Shown: positions 62,365 through 64,000 of the stretch, piece after piece
Layout of the letters: each line of letters starts with the position of its first letter
Numbering within the stretch: position 1 is the first letter of the stretch
Assembly (NCBI GenBank): GCA_023391635.1
Contig: JAEWAQ010000048.1
Span: forward strand, 62,001-126,000
DNA length: 64,000 nucleotides
Source: Bacillota bacterium
GTDB taxonomy: Bacteria; Bacillota; Bacilli; Paenibacillales; Paenibacillaceae
Direction: 5' to 3'
Notes under the pieces: model-generated
Databases searched by the model: none
What the model saw: the letters and a program-made list of their open reading frames with translations, nothing else
What the model was told of the DNA's origin: nothing
Position numbers and translations under genes: made by a program

Positions 62365-63954
62365 TTGAAATGGATCATCAATTTGCAAACGAGCGTCAAG
62401 CTGATTTCCTCATTCCTGATTATCGGCATCATCATGACATTCGTCGGGTTTTACGGACTCAACAATCTGGGGCGCATGAACAGCAGTCTGGACGATATGT
62501 ATGCGAATCAATTGAACGCGGTCGCACCGCTGCTGCGCGCCCAGGCTACCTTCAACAACATGCGCAGCGAAATGCGCAAGATGTATATGACGGGCGACCA
62601 ACAGCAACGGCAGCAAATTGCAGAAGCGCAAAGGGCCGAGAAGACGGTTGTGACCGACTATATTAACGAATTTCGAAAGACCGAATTAGCGCCTGAATCC
62701 CAGGCAGCGCTTCCGCTGCTGCTGGAAGGTATCGAGCAGTATTTGCAATATTACGACAAGGGGTTGGAGCTGGGGCTTGCGAGTCGCATGGACGAATTGG
62801 AGGCCATGATCGACGGGGAATTGGGCGAATATTCAACCAAGGTAAGGGAAGCGCTGAACAAACTCGTCGATATTAATCTGAACGAGGCGTATGAAGCAAA
62901 CGCCGCTGCAGAGGCATTGTACAGCTCATCCCGCATGATTACGATCGTTGTAGTCGTTGCTGCCGTCATCGTCAGTATCCTATTTGGCTATTTCATCTCC
63001 AGAATGATCACCGTCCCGTTGAATCGGGTCGTCGGGCTTGTGTCGAAAGTGGCCGAAGGGGATTTAAGGGAAACGGTCAATTACGACGCGAAGGATGAAA
63101 TCGGCACGCTCAGCAAAGCGATCGATACGATGGTGCTGCAGCTTCGCCAGACCGTAGACAAAATCTTTTCCGGCGCCGAGAGCGTCTCCGCCGCATCCGA
63201 GCAAATATCGGCGAGCACGGAGGAAATCGCCAGCGGAAGCACGAGCCAGGCCCAGGCGGCGCAGACGATGAACGAACTGTTCAGGGAGCTGTCGGAAGCG
63301 ATCGGTTCCGTCGCCAGAAACGCGGAGCAAGCCGCGGATTTGTCGAACAGGACGACTGCCATTGCCGAGGACGGCGGCAAAGTGGTGCGCGCATCGATCG
63401 AAGGAATGACGCTCGTCAACGATCAGATGTCCCGCCTGGAGCAGGATTCGAATCAGATCGGCGAAATTATCGAAGTCATTGACGATATTGCCGAACAGAC
63501 GAACCTGCTTGCCTTGAACGCCGCCATAGAAGCTGCCCGCGCGGGCGACCAGGGACGCGGCTTCGCCGTCGTCGCCGACGAGGTTCGCAAACTGGCCGAG
63601 CGGAGCGGAGAGGCGACCAAGCAAATTACGGCCATCATCAAGGGGATGCAGGAAAATACGAAACAAAGCGTGAAAGCCGTGGCGGAAGGCGTGCTGTCGT
63701 CGCAGAAAACAGGGGAAGCTTTCGAGAAGATTACGGGCATCGTGAACGAATCCGCCGGCAAAGTCGGCGAAATCGCCGCAGCGAGCGAGGAGCAGGCGGC
63801 GCAATCGTCGGAAGTGATGGCTTCGATCGAGAGCATCTCTGCGGCAACCGAAGAAGCAGCGGCCAGCAGCGAAGAAACGGCTTCGACCGCGCAATCTCTG
63901 GCCCAGCTCGCAGAAGAACTGAACCGTTCCGTCTCGATTTTCCGCGTTCGTTAA
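62365..63954 (+). CDS. Methyl-accepting chemotaxis protein
   Basis: The 529-residue receptor has a membrane helix near 12-33, an extracytoplasmic four-helix-bundle sensor (about 34-190), a second helix (about 192-212), HAMP (about 213-265) and a long signalling coiled coil with the conserved tip IAEQTNLLALNAAIEAARAGDQGRGFAVVADEVRKLAERS. TTG 62365 follows GAGGGG. It is the likely dedicated input of the CheA/CheW/CheY/CheX operon; no CheR or CheB is seen to adapt it, although they may lie outside the window. Confidence 0.95.
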   Translation: MKWIINLQTSVKLISSFLIIGIIMTFVGFYGLNNLGRMNSSLDDMYANQLNAVAPLLRAQATFNNMRSEMRKMYMTGDQQQRQQIAEAQRAEKTVVTDYINEFRKTELAPESQAALPLLLEGIEQYLQYYDKGLELGLASRMDELEAMIDGELGEYSTKVREALNKLVDINLNEAYEANAAAEALYSSSRMITIVVVVAAVIVSILFGYFISRMITVPLNRVVGLVSKVAEGDLRETVNYDAKDEIGTLSKAIDTMVLQLRQTVDKIFSGAESVSAASEQISASTEEIASGSTSQAQAAQTMNELFRELSEAIGSVARNAEQAADLSNRTTAIAEDGGKVVRASIEGMTLVNDQMSRLEQDSNQIGEIIEVIDDIAEQTNLLALNAAIEAARAGDQGRGFAVVADEVRKLAERSGEATKQITAIIKGMQENTKQSVKAVAEGVLSSQKTGEAFEKITGIVNESAGKVGEIAAASEEQAAQSSEVMASIESISAATEEAAASSEETASTAQSLAQLAEELNRSVSIFRVR

Positions 63955-64000
63955 CCGGCGGAACGACAGATGAGCCAAGAGAGGCAGTTGCCCCTGCAAT

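Noticed and set aside
1..64000. tRNA, rRNA or CRISPR features
   Set aside because: No cloverleaf with a T-arm consensus, no rRNA-like conserved stretch and no regularly spaced repeats were seen on either strand by eye.

Overview
The window reads as chromosomal DNA of a Paenibacillaceae bacterium, most like Paenibacillus or Cohnella (inference from gene content; no marker gene such as rRNA is present). The clues are: four binding-protein-dependent sugar importers of the LplB/YtcP/LplA type, three of which have no ATPase gene nearby and one of which carries a fused propeller; large membrane-anchored AraC-type regulators; an agr-like peptide quorum-sensing locus; two copper-amine-oxidase-N ('stalk') domain proteins; SpoVR, typical of endospore formers; and a ComP/ComA-like pair. 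No tRNA, rRNA, CRISPR array, transposase or integrase was seen.

Layout. (1) 1-14159 is a LacI-controlled catabolic operon: dehydrogenases of four families, an RraA-type aldolase, an ADP-ribosylglycohydrolase-family protein, a three-gene importer, a TIM-barrel epimerase, the two halves of a Tm-1-like protein and a cupin. It looks like a complete uptake and degradation route for a sugar-acid or glycoside-like compound; the substrate is unknown. (2) 14214-23594 is a GntR/LacI-hybrid-controlled importer plus a 1106-residue glycoside-hydrolase-like enzyme; one permease is fused to an N-terminal beta-propeller. (3) 23734-42424 holds two more importers, each followed by its own AraC regulator or enzymes: two related five-bladed-propeller glycosidase-like proteins, a zinc dehydrogenase, a HIT protein, three tandem glycerophosphodiester phosphodiesterases and a metallophosphoesterase. 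This suggests use of phosphodiester-containing glycans.

(4) 42479-47600 is an AT-richer agr-like locus. It has two tandem paralogous AgrC-like kinases on the minus strand and, divergently, a kinase-less membrane protein that resembles the AgrC sensor half, AgrB, a 40-residue AgrD with serine in the ring position, a LytTR-only regulator without receiver, and a promoter with a terminator-ended leader in front of a 49-residue exported peptide. (5) 47716-50043 holds a MATE exporter and an SDR oxidoreductase that converge on a three-hairpin element. (6) 50110-53914 is an AT-rich segment bounded by two 99-bp direct repeats of the 3' end of spoVR; it carries two stalk-domain proteins behind near-identical 54-bp upstream elements, and a lipoprotein.

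(7) 53835-56722 (minus strand) has spoVR, a histidine-rich CDF metal exporter and its ArsR repressor behind a 40-bp palindrome. (8) 56952-58801 is a soluble PAS histidine kinase and a ComA-like regulator. (9) 59001-63954 is a chemosensory operon: CheX, CheY, CheW, CheA and one methyl-accepting receptor, with no CheR or CheB in view. Start codons were chosen from ribosome-binding sites and family alignments in memory; no database search was run.
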